DNA of 64,000 bases from Alteromonas sp. KC3 (GTDB taxonomy: Bacteria > Pseudomonadota > Gammaproteobacteria > Enterobacterales > Alteromonadaceae), in the NCBI RefSeq assembly GCF_016756315.1, contig NZ_AP024235.1, forward strand, positions 4,216,001 through 4,280,000, in the 5' to 3' direction. A program made the position numbers and the translations under genes. The notes under the pieces were generated by a model. The model was not told the DNA's origin. It made no database searches and worked only from the letters and a program-made list of their open reading frames with translations. Positions 43,857 to 52,978 of this stretch are shown here, in pieces. Numbering within the stretch: the stretch's first letter is position 1; the number at the start of each line of letters is the position of its first letter.

Positions 43857-44840
43857 TTACTGCGTTAATCCCGCAGAGTAATGTAGCTTTCGCTCATTAT
43901 CTAAAATGATAGCTTCGTAGTCAGAAAAGGTATTAATCAGATTAATACCATCGACCACGCCCAACACAAATACAGTGGTAGAAAGAGCATCGTTGATCGT
44001 ACTTGATGGACCAATAATCGACACTGACTGCACTTCATACACTGACTTGCCTGTTTTAGGTGACAGAATATGATGGTATCGGTTGCCATCTTCTTCGAAA
44101 TAACGCTCATAATCGCCAGATGTCGAAATGGCGATACTCTCAAGGGGTAACCTTACTGCTTGCTTATCTTCGTTTCGCGGGTCGCGAATACCGACCACCC
44201 AAGGTCTGCCGCGTCTATCTCCTAGAAGGCGGGTATCGCCTCCTGCAGTAACCAGTGCATGCTCTATTCCCATCGCAATCAGTGCTTCTATCGACTTATC
44301 AACTGCGTAGCCTTTTCCTATACCACCAAGGTCAATTTTAACGTCGGGATGATTAAAGAAAACGGTGTTTTCTTCATTATCTAGCGAAATATGGCGATAA
44401 TTTACGGCGTTAAGCTGCTTATTAATACGGTCTTGATCGGGTTTTGCGTGGTTGCGATAGTCGTACATAAAGCCAACGCTAGCAAAGGTAATATCAAAGG
44501 CACCATGGCTCATCGCGCTAAAGGTGTTGGCTTTTTCGATAAGTTCAAACAAAGCGGTATCGACTTTTACAGGGTACTGGGCTGCCTCGCGATTAAGCAT
44601 GGCAAGCTGACTCGTTTCAATATAAGGGCTCATAAGTTGGTTAACCGCCTCCATTTGAGTGAAGACGGATTTTATAGCGGCATCACCTTGGGCTTTGTTA
44701 TCAGCCCACACTTGCACCTCGATATTGGTACCCATAATGCTAGCATTGCCCCAAAACCAATCTGCTAATAGTGTGTTGGGTGAACATACTCCCCAAAATG
44801 CCAATAGTGCTAGCCACTTTTTCATACTGTCAGTTCGCAT
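43857..44840 (-). CDS. apbE: FAD:protein FMN transferase (ApbE family)
   Basis: About 327 residues from ATG 44840 (ATG 44825 and 44879 are alternatives). A signal peptide follows (MKKWLALLAFWGVCS...). Signature elements: GAFDITFASV, DLGGIGKGYAVD for FAD binding, TAGGDTRLLG, HHILSPKTG and NDALSTTVFVLG with the Mg-binding Asp/Thr. It attaches FMN to a Thr of target flavoproteins in the periplasm. DUF4266/DUF3570/TlpA clusters usually contain an ApbE gene; this one, about 12 kb from DUF4266, may serve that locus. Confidence 0.93.
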   Translation of the reverse strand: MRTDSMKKWLALLAFWGVCSPNTLLADWFWGNASIMGTNIEVQVWADNKAQGDAAIKSVFTQMEAVNQLMSPYIETSQLAMLNREAAQYPVKVDTALFELIEKANTFSAMSHGAFDITFASVGFMYDYRNHAKPDQDRINKQLNAVNYRHISLDNEENTVFFNHPDVKIDLGGIGKGYAVDKSIEALIAMGIEHALVTAGGDTRLLGDRRGRPWVVGIRDPRNEDKQAVRLPLESIAISTSGDYERYFEEDGNRYHHILSPKTGKSVYEVQSVSIIGPSSTINDALSTTVFVLGVVDGINLINTFSDYEAIILDNERKLHYSAGLTQ

Positions 44841-44995
44841 TGCTCTGAAAAAAATTGCATATAACAATGGCACTACCATAGCACACCCCTTTTAAATTGC
44901 GGGTGTTAGCATTTATATCTGAGTATCTTTTATATTTAGGCACTTCTACTGGGCATTTTTAATAAGTATTTTTAAAGGGCCTTGGGTGAGCCCTG

Positions 44996-45208
44996 CTACT
45001 GATTTGCCAATTCGCGCTCGCTTTTAAGCCCTAAGACCTTTTTAAAGAAAAGCGTGGCTGGGCAAAACCCTGTAAAGCTTTGCTGGAACAAATTGGCACC
45101 GATAAACACGGTAAACCACATGAAGTTAGGGTGCACAAAGTGGGTAAGCGCCACCGACAGTAACACCATAAAACCTGCAAATGCGGTAAGGGCTTTTTCT
45201 TGAGACAT
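44996..45208 (-). CDS. DUF2892 (YgaP-like) small membrane protein
   Basis: 70 residues with two membrane helices and the segment GANLFQQSFTGFCPATLFFKKVLG, characteristic of the inner-membrane DUF2892 family (rhodanese YgaP membrane part). Function unknown; often near sulfur or redox genes. An inverted repeat CTGTCAG/CTGACAG at 45241-45271 lies upstream and could be an operator. Confidence 0.85.
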   Translation of the reverse strand: MSQEKALTAFAGFMVLLSVALTHFVHPNFMWFTVFIGANLFQQSFTGFCPATLFFKKVLGLKSERELANQ

Positions 45209-45287
45209 GATAATTCCTCTTCACTTTACTCATGTAGTGGCTGTCAGAAACACAAACGATTGACCTGACAGTCTTTTCAAACTGACG

Positions 45288-46745
45288 TTAATAAAAATAG
45301 CGATACGCTACGTACGCATTGCTGGCATCTTCAAACTGCCCCCAAAATGTAAATGGATTGTCACCACCAAACAGGTTAATGCCACTTCGAATTTGCCATT
45401 TGTCGGTAGGCGAATAAGTGACGGTTGCCTTTAGGTAAGCGTCATTATCGCTGGGGGAATAAAAAATAAAACCATTTACGTTAAGTGTTTGACGAAGGGC
45501 CATCCATGTCAGGCGCGCCGTAGCCCAATGACGATATTTTTCTTGTAGAGTTTCCAATGTGCCCATGGTGCGATCTAGCCTTGCAGCATCATGGGTATAC
45601 TCGGTATACCACTGCACACCCGCGGTAACATTGGCCACAAGTTCTTGGCTGTAACCTAAAAGAAAACGGCTTTGATCATTAGGTATAAACGGGTTGCTAC
45701 CATCGGTATCTTCTGTGCTGTTGTAAAATACGTATTCGGCGTTGGCTATTCCGCTACCAATGGGAGCCACTGCACTCACGCCATACGCGTTCATTTTGCT
45801 ATAGCGAGGGCGACCGCTCACATCAAACGCGGTAGGTTGTTTGCTGTAACCCACATAGCCATATGCCGCTAACTCTATGCTTGATACAGTTTTATAAACG
45901 CGCAGTGCAATTTCTCGATTGGTAGGGCGATTTTCATCAACAACACTAAATGCTGGGGCAATATTTTGCTGAGCCTGTGGGCTGTAAAATGAAAACACCT
46001 CGCCGGTTATACCGATATCGGGCTCAAACTGTGGCATATAAACCACATCCATGTTGGCCAGTTCAAAATAGCCCGATAGCTTTAACGCTGTGCTGGGCGC
46101 TTTCAGGTATTCGTCATCGCGACCGGAAAAAAACGATTGGTAGTCTTTAGGAAAGAGATCGTTTAGAAAAACATAATCGCCTGTGCCCCAAGTGAGTACC
46201 TGTCGGCCAATTTTCATATCAAAGGCATTAGCCCATGCAGCATTGCCTCCCATACTCTGTGGTAATAACTCACGTAAGTTACCCTGCCACGCAAGTTCTC
46301 TCACTTGGCTTTGCCAGCGCTTTTTAACCCCATCGTAAAAAACATCCACTTTTGATGAAAGCGACGACGCACTTAGTGCATAGTCTGCACGAAGCTGTAG
46401 CCGTGCATCACGCAATGTACTTTGCGTATCAAGGGCCATGTCGCGCTGCATTCTGTTACCAATGGCGAGTTCGCCAAAGCCGCTGAAGGTAAGCGTGTTT
46501 GACTCAGTTACTGCCCAATCATTCTCATCCCATACATCGTTTTCCCAGCCGTCGCTTTGCCATTCGCTTTGTTCATCTGCAGGCACAGCATCTTGAGCAG
46601 AACCTTGAGCAGCAGCTTGGACCGCACGTTGGGCAGTATTTGGTGGCGTGCTTTGAGTTTGTTGTGAAAACGCAATCTGGCTATGCATTACCGGTAACAA
46701 TGCAAGCAAAATAAAAGGCATTTTCTTGGCATGTTTAATTCGCAT
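45288..46745 (-). CDS. Porin-like outer-membrane beta-barrel protein
   Basis: 485 residues with a signal peptide (about 1-27), an Ala/Gln-rich linker, an acidic Trp-rich stretch (about 62-78) and then barrel strands from TLTFSGFGELAIG to the terminal AYRYFY. The segment MKIGRQVLTWGTGDYVFLNDLFP is typical of barrel proteins coupled to MMPL transporters (key residues GRQ, WG). Last of three genes with an MMPL transporter and a LolA-like protein; the three probably export a hydrophobic substance to the surface. Confidence 0.75.
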   Translation of the reverse strand: MRIKHAKKMPFILLALLPVMHSQIAFSQQTQSTPPNTAQRAVQAAAQGSAQDAVPADEQSEWQSDGWENDVWDENDWAVTESNTLTFSGFGELAIGNRMQRDMALDTQSTLRDARLQLRADYALSASSLSSKVDVFYDGVKKRWQSQVRELAWQGNLRELLPQSMGGNAAWANAFDMKIGRQVLTWGTGDYVFLNDLFPKDYQSFFSGRDDEYLKAPSTALKLSGYFELANMDVVYMPQFEPDIGITGEVFSFYSPQAQQNIAPAFSVVDENRPTNREIALRVYKTVSSIELAAYGYVGYSKQPTAFDVSGRPRYSKMNAYGVSAVAPIGSGIANAEYVFYNSTEDTDGSNPFIPNDQSRFLLGYSQELVANVTAGVQWYTEYTHDAARLDRTMGTLETLQEKYRHWATARLTWMALRQTLNVNGFIFYSPSDNDAYLKATVTYSPTDKWQIRSGINLFGGDNPFTFWGQFEDASNAYVAYRYFY

Positions 46746-46763
46746 CGTCGATCAGCTCACATA

Positions 46764-47627
46764 CTAGTTCATGTATGCCTGTGGCGGCACACGCAGACTG
46801 CGCTCGCTAAAGATACTATCGGGTAAGTCAACGTCGTACTGCACACCTTTAAACTCCATTAAGGTATACCCTCCTGAGGCTAAATCTGACACCTTGCTGC
46901 GCACCACTGTAGGGTGGCCTTGAATAATTTCCACACTTACCGCTTCAACACGACGATAATTGTTATCACCTTTATAAAAATTAATGGTGGTTGGTAAGAA
47001 AGTACGCTTGTCGATTTCAACCAGATAGTGGGTAAACTCAACGCTTTGAGGCATTTTAGGGGTAGCCTTAAGCACATAATGTGTATCAGATTGAGAAACC
47101 AAGGTGAAATCATCCTGCGCGATTGCGCGCCCCGACACATCTTCATAGAAAAAATGAGAGCCTACGAACGACGTCCGCTTATCTCCTGCGGCAATACGCT
47201 TCACTAAATCAAGCGCCGGAAGATATAACCAACGGTCGTCATCAGTATTGAGGTCAGCATGCTTTTCAACACGAAAAACCGTGCCTTGTACTTCTGTAGG
47301 ACGGCTAAAAAACACCAGCATGCGTTGGTCGCCAGTATCTGCGCCTTCATCAGTGGTTACGTCTTTGCGCAAAATAGTGAACTGACGCATTTGTTTACGG
47401 CCTTGTTCGTCCACAATGAGCATGCGCGCCATAGACTTACCGTCTTTGCCAGAGTAGTACGCCACCTGCTCGGCTTTTTTAACAATTGTATCGACATCGA
47501 GTGCCATGTCTGTATTAGCTTGCTGCTCTGATGGCTGTGCAGCGAGCGTAGTGGCTGATACAAGCAGTGCTATCACCCATACCGTGAATAACTTTATATT
47601 TTCAGAAAGAACAGTTGTAACGCGCAT
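46764..47627 (-). CDS. LolA-like outer-membrane lipoprotein-sorting protein
   Basis: 287 residues. Signal peptide (about 1-29), then a LolA/DUF-type half-barrel: QMRQFTILRKD, LVFFSRPTEVQGTVFRVEKH, WLYLPALDLVKRIAAGDKR and GSHFFYEDVSGR (key residues W, Y, P, R). This family pairs with MMPL/RND transporters and is thought to carry lipid-like molecules across the periplasm. Its ATG follows the MMPL stop by 1 base, with AAGGAGG inside the end of that gene. Confidence 0.87.
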   Translation of the reverse strand: MRVTTVLSENIKLFTVWVIALLVSATTLAAQPSEQQANTDMALDVDTIVKKAEQVAYYSGKDGKSMARMLIVDEQGRKQMRQFTILRKDVTTDEGADTGDQRMLVFFSRPTEVQGTVFRVEKHADLNTDDDRWLYLPALDLVKRIAAGDKRTSFVGSHFFYEDVSGRAIAQDDFTLVSQSDTHYVLKATPKMPQSVEFTHYLVEIDKRTFLPTTINFYKGDNNYRRVEAVSVEIIQGHPTVVRSKVSDLASGGYTLMEFKGVQYDVDLPDSIFSERSLRVPPQAYMN

Positions 47628-47628
47628 T

Positions 47629-50208
47629 TTAGGCCTCCTTGAAAACCCAACGTTTAAACATGATCATGGCCGCGGGTAACACCAACAAGGTGACCAGCGC
47701 CGAAATAAACATAATACTGGCGAGGAAAACGCCCACCGTGATGTAAGGTACCAGTGGCGCCAGTAGTAGTGGCGTGAATCCAAGCGCAATAACCAACGCA
47801 TTTCGAGTAATCGCACTTGCCGGCTCGTCGAACATAGCGTTTAAGGTGGCGTTTACATTGCCCGTTTCTTTGTATATTTCTTTTGCCCTTGCCAAAAAGT
47901 GGATAGCGAAGTCTACCGACAACCCCAGTGTCAGTGCAGACAGCACGGCAATTGGCATATCGTAATCTTTGCCAACAATGCCAATTGCGCCATAGATAAA
48001 CGTGATGGTGATGGTCAATGGCAACATAGCGAGTACGCCAAACACCAGTGAGCGGAACAGTACGACCATCATCAAGAACACAATAATGAATGCGCTTAGC
48101 AAGCTTTCGAGCATGCCTGCCACCATATTTTCTTGCCATACCACGTTGAGATAGGCTTTGCCTGCCCACTGATAGCGCAAGCCTTCAGGTAACGGATTTT
48201 GCGCAAAGTAATCATCTACCAGCTTGATTACTTGGGTCATATCTTGGTTGTCACCACTGGTTAGTTGCAGCCATACCAGCGTTTTCTGATAGTCAGGCGT
48301 TACAAAATGCCATAAGTTTTGCGGACGGTGTGAAGACTGGTATTGCAATAGGGTTTGTGCAATTGCCGCTTGTGTTGTGGGTAGTACGTAGTCTTTGTCT
48401 TGCCCTGAGCGAAGCTCTCGGTTGACCACTTTAACAATATCGCTTAGCGATTGAGATTTACCGACCAACGCTTGCTCATTAAGATAGGCCTGTAATTTAG
48501 CTAGCAGCGCTACGTTCTCTGGCTGTTGAAATATTTTACTTTCTCGCTTAATGGTTTCTACGCGTTTAGAGAATGCTTCCAAGGCTGTTATTGCGCTATC
48601 GTCAGTGACGTCAAAAAGTGCATCATCTATGCGTAAGGAAAGCTGGCTAAGTCGATTATCTTCAGTTTCTTGTTGCAGCAGTGTCAGCGTTTGTTGTTTC
48701 CATTGGTTAAGCGAATCTGGCAATTGCGAAGTTGCTAAAATACGCTCTGCGCTCTCGGCCTCGCGGCTACTCTCAATCACGATATAGGCGTTATAAGTAC
48801 CCGCAAACGCTTGATTTAGTGCCTGGTCTGCCACACGAATTTCATGGTCAGATTTAAACCAACGCACGGGATTATCGTTTATTTGAATTTGCGTAATACC
48901 CCACACAGACACAGCAGATACTATGGTAAACGTTATTAACAGCGCACTTTTATAGTTGAGTGCGACATAACGAACACGGTCTATGCCGCGCTGCAGCAAA
49001 GTTTCACTTCTACCTTCGTGAAGTGATTGCTGAAGTTTTTGTAGTGATGCATCTGACATGTGCGAGATGTATGCCGGTATAAACGTGAGGGTAATCACAA
49101 ACGCTAATAAAATACCAAAGCCAATGTAAGCACCAAATATCTGCACTGGTGGAATGGGCGTTAGCATGAGAGAGAAGAAACCCGCCGACGATGTCAGTGA
49201 CGTAAACAGCATGGGTTTAAATAGATGCTCAACAACGGTAGTAATGACCTCATTTGCCTTTTGACTAGGCTTATAGCGGTCTGAAAATTCAGAAAGAATG
49301 TGTACAGAATCTACGACGGCTATGGGCATAAGAAAAATCGCAATCATTGATGACATGATATGCACCGTAAACCCCATACCAATTAGCGCGCCCATGGTTA
49401 TGATGACAGTTGCCATCGCCACTACCATAGGGGCACTAATCAAGGTGAGATTGCGGAAAAACACAAACAGAAGAACAAAAATCATCAAGCCCGCCGCAGG
49501 CGCTGCAATGCCCATCTGTACGAACATTTCAACACCAAATTGGTCTTCGGCCACCGGAAGGCCAGTAATGTGCCACTGCAATGTGCTGTTAGAATCTCGA
49601 CTATCTGCATTACTTTTACCACTGTTCTCTAAGAACAGGCGAATATCTTGTGCAATGCGATAACTTTCGTTTTTATCTTTTATTGGTACATAAATAGCCG
49701 CCGCGTTGCCTGACGACGACGCTAGCGTGCCATCTAGCATAGGCAGTCGCGAAATTGCAGAGGCAATATCTTTAGCCTGAACATCTGATGCGGGAGGTGC
49801 TGACATCATCCAAGAAAAGACCAACTCGCCCTGATCACCTTGTGTAATGTTATCCACCGTGGAAAACGACATCACATCCCGTTCGACAACACCGTCTATA
49901 GATAAAATATGCTGGGTAAGACTATCGATAGCCACTAGGTTTTCTTGTGTGAAGATGTCGCCCGTCGGGGCAATCACGCCAACAACAATGGCATCAAACA
50001 TGGCGAAGGTTTGTTTTGTCTCATTGTGAAAAGTACGCGCAGGATGAGTGCGTTCGAGCATGTTCTCCGGATCGGTGTCAATCGCGATAAGACGCATTTG
50101 GAATGCACAAAATAACACTATCGCAAGCAATGCGGCATATACCCATTTCCCTTTATGCGTAGATATCCACAATAACTTTTCGACGATGCGAGTACTTAGT
50201 GCTGTCAT
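47629..50208 (-). CDS. RND/MMPL-type exporter
   Basis: 859 residues from ATG 50208 (GGAGTTTTT upstream); the longer start at 50247 has no ribosome site. Two copies of the MMPL/SSD unit: one membrane helix, a large periplasmic loop, then five helices, twice. Motifs include DPENMLERTHPAR, VDSVHILSEFSDRY and GLSVDFAIHFLARAKEIY. It is a proton-driven inner-membrane transporter for hydrophobic substrates, similar to the hopanoid transporter HpnN group; substrate unknown. First gene of the operon. Confidence 0.9.
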   Translation of the reverse strand: MTALSTRIVEKLLWISTHKGKWVYAALLAIVLFCAFQMRLIAIDTDPENMLERTHPARTFHNETKQTFAMFDAIVVGVIAPTGDIFTQENLVAIDSLTQHILSIDGVVERDVMSFSTVDNITQGDQGELVFSWMMSAPPASDVQAKDIASAISRLPMLDGTLASSSGNAAAIYVPIKDKNESYRIAQDIRLFLENSGKSNADSRDSNSTLQWHITGLPVAEDQFGVEMFVQMGIAAPAAGLMIFVLLFVFFRNLTLISAPMVVAMATVIITMGALIGMGFTVHIMSSMIAIFLMPIAVVDSVHILSEFSDRYKPSQKANEVITTVVEHLFKPMLFTSLTSSAGFFSLMLTPIPPVQIFGAYIGFGILLAFVITLTFIPAYISHMSDASLQKLQQSLHEGRSETLLQRGIDRVRYVALNYKSALLITFTIVSAVSVWGITQIQINDNPVRWFKSDHEIRVADQALNQAFAGTYNAYIVIESSREAESAERILATSQLPDSLNQWKQQTLTLLQQETEDNRLSQLSLRIDDALFDVTDDSAITALEAFSKRVETIKRESKIFQQPENVALLAKLQAYLNEQALVGKSQSLSDIVKVVNRELRSGQDKDYVLPTTQAAIAQTLLQYQSSHRPQNLWHFVTPDYQKTLVWLQLTSGDNQDMTQVIKLVDDYFAQNPLPEGLRYQWAGKAYLNVVWQENMVAGMLESLLSAFIIVFLMMVVLFRSLVFGVLAMLPLTITITFIYGAIGIVGKDYDMPIAVLSALTLGLSVDFAIHFLARAKEIYKETGNVNATLNAMFDEPASAITRNALVIALGFTPLLLAPLVPYITVGVFLASIMFISALVTLLVLPAAMIMFKRWVFKEA

Positions 50209-50500
50209 AAAAACTCCAAAGAACCAACTTAACTCAAGACAAATCAAAATAAGATAAATCTTATATATAAATAATCTTATATTAATACACTAAGATCAAG
50301 CTATTTTTTAAACAGTACCGAGCCAGCACATTTTGTTGTTTGTAAAACGCGACACACACTTTGAAAAAACTACATATCGTTTTTTCAAAGTGCGTGTAGT
50401 AGCTTTTTACTCTACTTACAGAAGAACAAATAAACCCATAAAAATCAAAGATATAAACATGTTACTTTCGAAAATAAATTTATGGCACAGATAAAGCATA
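50209..50500. other. Upstream part of gene-free stretch 50209-51074
   Basis: No open frame longer than a few tens of codons. It contains the promoter region of the MMPL operon (minus), the strong inverted repeat at 50352-50397, and AT-rich sequence up to the start of the RNA candidate. No insertion-element ends or gene remnants recognised. Confidence 0.5.
50352..50397. repeat. 19-bp inverted repeat
   Basis: Arms ACACACACTTTGAAAAAAC (50352-50370) and its reverse complement with one mismatch (50379-50397) around the 8-base loop tacatatc. It has no T run fitting either neighbouring gene. It may be a regulator site for the RNA at 50505 or the MMPL operon, or a hairpin terminator. Confidence 0.7.
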
Positions 50501-50504
50501 GATT

Positions 50505-51014
50505 AGACTAACGGATAAAGACAGAATGCAATGTGTAGCCAGGAAGGCTTTAGTAACGGAGAGACCAGATTGCATGGGTGATTGATATTGACGTTGACGA
50601 CATTGGATGTAAATGGACTTGGTCAACAAGGAAACCGGAGTGTTTTGATATCGATGCTAAGGACAAGGTGTTTTGTATTCGTTAAGCGCTGGACGATGAT
50701 GAGGTTAGGTAAAAGACAACCTAAATAAACTCGCAGGATGCAACGAACTTGTTTCAAAAGGAATGCAAACAAGTACAAGAGTACCTACATCGAAAGCTTT
50801 GACAGTGATGTCTCGTGCAGCAAGGGATTGTTGACCCTATTTGGATTCGTTGAATGACTTTGTGTGTTCCTTCAGCGAAACCATTGTGAGGACACTGGTA
50901 ATGTCGTCGATGTTATTAGTGAGTTGTCATCAGGCGACTACCCTCTCCCCTCAAAGGCCCATCCCGGCCTTTACATACCTCTGATTTTGGCCCGCCTTTG
51001 GCGGGCATTTTTTT
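50505..51014 (+). ncRNA. Candidate CsrB/RsmZ-family regulatory RNA
   Basis: No coding frame. Thirteen GGA triplets between 50513 and 50892, about twice chance. Several sit in hairpin loops: AGCC-aggaa-GGCT at 50537-50549, and ACTTGTTT/AAACAAGT (50747-50754 with 50767-50774) with AAGGAAT in the loop. Contexts such as caggaagg, gcaggatg, aaggaca and aaggaat match CsrA-binding sites of enteric CsrB RNAs. A TAGATT -10-like element (50493-50498) precedes the start and a strong terminator (50990-51014) ends it. Such RNAs sequester CsrA. Strand and size fit; the family name is inference. Confidence 0.6.
50990..51014 (+). terminator. Terminator of the CsrB-like RNA
   Basis: GCCCGCC pairs with GGCGGGC around TTT, followed by A and a run of T. 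A second hairpin, AAAGGCC/GGCCTTT, lies just before (about 50954-50972). Confidence 0.9.
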
Positions 51015-51074
51015 AGCGTCGCTATGATATACTGCTTGCCGTCTAATTTGCCTAGTGTTTAAGGGCTTTAATAA

Positions 51075-52313
51075 GTGTTACCGGCTTCCTCTACACCCAT
51101 TGTTTTTCGTGTCTTGTTCTGCGCACTACTTGCTACCTCAGTTGGCCAAAGCGTCATGCTTACGACGTTGCCATCTATGGGAAGAGAAGCTGAGCTGACG
51201 GAATTTCATATTGCCACTATCATGTCGAGCTCTGCATTTATCTTCGCCCTCGGCACTAACGTATGGAGCAAAGTTGCTAAACGAGCTGGCTTTAAACGAA
51301 TATTGATGGTTGGTTTGACCGGGTATAGCTTGGGAACGTTTGCCTTTGCAAGCGCCTGGATGGCGGGATTTTCAGGGTTCATAAGCGGAACCAATTTGTT
51401 TTTAGCCTTGCTGCTAAGTCGAAGCTTACAATCAACAATAATGTCAGCCACACCACCGTCAGCAGTGGGTTATGCTGTTGCCATCAGCTCTGTGCAAGGG
51501 CGGGTTAGTGCAATTAGTAAAGTAACATCGGCTAGTAATGTAGGCCAGATTATCGGGCCTGCGTACGCTGGGCTATTAGTTGGGTTCGGCTTACTCGCAC
51601 CACTTTACAGTATTGTTTTGCTCACACTGCTGGCACTATTACTCGTTTATGTAAAACTTCCTGTACTGGCACCGGTTTCACAGCAAAACATTCAGACTTC
51701 TGCTAACTCATCAGAAATAGCTAGCTCGCGTGTACCTTATGTATTTGTTGCCGCCTGTATTTGCGTATTTTGTGCTATGGCGATGATGCAGCAATCACTA
51801 GGCTTTTTCTTTATCGATTTTTACCATCTTTCCCCTGTTGATGCGGCCCGCCAAGTTGGCTTTGCCATGATGTGCAGCGCAGCTGCTTCACTAACCATCC
51901 AATTTACAGTGGTACAAAAAGCTAGAATTAGCAAAGAGGCGATGATATCACTGGCACTTCCACTACTTGCACTCGCGTATTTACTCTTATTTTTGCAAAG
52001 TACGTTTGAAGTTCTATATCTTGCCATGGCAATTATGGGCCTTGGTATGGGTATGGCATACCCAGCGCTAGCGGCAGCAGCAACCACTTACTGCGCTCCC
52101 CAACAACAATCATCTATTACCGGGCTTATTACCGCAACAACAGCCATGGGATATATAGTAGGCCCACCTCTGGCAGCCTTAATCTATCAACAAAATATTG
52201 CACTGCCTTTCGCGGTAGCATCTACGCTAATTGCGATTACTGCGTGCATTAGTTTTATAACGCTTCGCCATGTAAAACAGCAGAGCCAGGCCGAAACACC
52301 GGCGATGAATTAG
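51075..52313 (+). CDS. MFS transporter
   Basis: 412 residues from a GTG start preceded by AAGGG. Twelve membrane helices in two sets of six. The loop between helices 2 and 3 reads GTNVWSKVAKRAGFKRILMVG, a version of the MFS motif G-x3-D-RxGRR with Asp replaced. It is of drug-efflux-like size; substrate unknown. Starts 61 bases after the terminator of the RNA candidate. Confidence 0.85.
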   Translation: MLPASSTPIVFRVLFCALLATSVGQSVMLTTLPSMGREAELTEFHIATIMSSSAFIFALGTNVWSKVAKRAGFKRILMVGLTGYSLGTFAFASAWMAGFSGFISGTNLFLALLLSRSLQSTIMSATPPSAVGYAVAISSVQGRVSAISKVTSASNVGQIIGPAYAGLLVGFGLLAPLYSIVLLTLLALLLVYVKLPVLAPVSQQNIQTSANSSEIASSRVPYVFVAACICVFCAMAMMQQSLGFFFIDFYHLSPVDAARQVGFAMMCSAAASLTIQFTVVQKARISKEAMISLALPLLALAYLLLFLQSTFEVLYLAMAIMGLGMGMAYPALAAAATTYCAPQQQSSITGLITATTAMGYIVGPPLAALIYQQNIALPFAVASTLIAITACISFITLRHVKQQSQAETPAMN

Positions 52314-52382
52314 GTATTTATATTTTTACCTATTTATTTCAATAAACGCGGAACCTTTTTGGAATTGCGCTATCTTAATTTA

Positions 52383-52474
52383 TACATGAAGTCGTTGAGT
52401 GTGCGATTTTGTGGTGTGTAAACGTGTTTTCCAAGTTATGTTGTGATTTTTTAAGGGGCTTTTAGCCCCTTTTC
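52383..52474 (+). ncRNA. Possible sigmaE-dependent small RNA
   Basis: GGAACCT (52350-52356) and TCTTA (52373-52377) with 16 bases between them resemble a sigmaE promoter. A transcript from about 52383 would run about 90 bases to a Rho-independent terminator. GTGATTTTTTAA before the stem looks like an Hfq site. The stretch could equally be a long 3' trailer of the MFS gene. Confidence 0.35.
52453..52474 (+). terminator. Rho-independent terminator
   Basis: AAGGGGCT pairs with AGCCCCTT around TTT, followed by TTC and T. It lies 140 bases after the MFS stop. Confidence 0.88.
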
Positions 52475-52698
52475 TTTTGCCTTTTCCTTTATACCCCGAT
52501 TACATTTACGCTTTCCTGTAGGCTTTGCAAGCGCTTGTAAATTCTGCATATAAATTATTTTACTCACACAATATCCTACAAAAAAACACATTACTTTCAT
52601 ACACCTACGCCATGGAACACCATTTGCTAGTTCTATGGTAACTGGACAATTTTTTGAGCCAGTTTTTGAACCAATTGTTTGGATAAGGAGAGCAAGTT

Positions 52699-52890
52699 AT
52701 GAACAGTGATCGTATTGAAGGTAATTGGAAAGAGATGAAAGGTAAGGTGCAGCAAAAATGGGGCAAACTTACCGATGACGACTTGGATGTAATTGACGGT
52801 CGACGTGAAGAATTGGTCGGTAAGATTCAACAAGCGTACGGCAAAAGTCGTGACGAAGCCGAAAAAGAAGTAGACGGTTACCTTAACTAG
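52699..52890 (+). CDS. CsbD family stress protein
   Basis: 63 residues. MNSDRIEGNWKEMKGKVQQ with later GKLTDDDL and GKIQQAYGKSRDEAEKEV is the complete CsbD pattern (two repeats of W/G-K-x2-x-K-WG type). Small hydrophilic, usually induced in general stress or stationary phase; molecular role not known. AAGGAGAGCAAGTT precedes the ATG. Confidence 0.95.
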   Translation: MNSDRIEGNWKEMKGKVQQKWGKLTDDDLDVIDGRREELVGKIQQAYGKSRDEAEKEVDGYLN

Positions 52891-52926
52891 TTTTCATGCA
52901 ACCGTAGATGTACTTAATTCATAAAA

Positions 52927-52954
52927 AAAGGCCGTGTTAATTAACACGGCCTTT
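52927..52954. terminator. Bidirectional terminator after CsbD
   Basis: A perfect 28-bp palindrome: AAAGGCCGTGTTAA directly followed by its reverse complement, flanked by an A run on the left. It serves the CsbD gene and the convergent gene at 52979. Confidence 0.88.
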
Positions 52955-52978
52955 CACAAAGTAAGATGATTGAGATAC

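Larger units (their letters stand above)
52314..52698. other. Gene-free stretch between MFS and CsbD genes
   Basis: 385 bases. Contains a GGAACC...TCTTA element resembling an extracytoplasmic-sigma promoter (52350-52377), a terminator (52453-52474) and the CsbD promoter region, with a near-palindrome TTTGCAAGCGCTTGTAAA around 52522-52539. No protein gene seen. Confidence 0.5.

Noticed and set aside
43857..45208. ApbE as a direct member of the central operon
   Set aside because: It is separated by a terminator and the diguanylate cyclase gene; a functional link remains possible but not an operon.
50398..50430. GacA/UvrY-type box upstream of the CsrB-like RNA
   Set aside because: A CTTACA half-site is present near 50415, but the matching TGTAAG half is missing at the required spacing.
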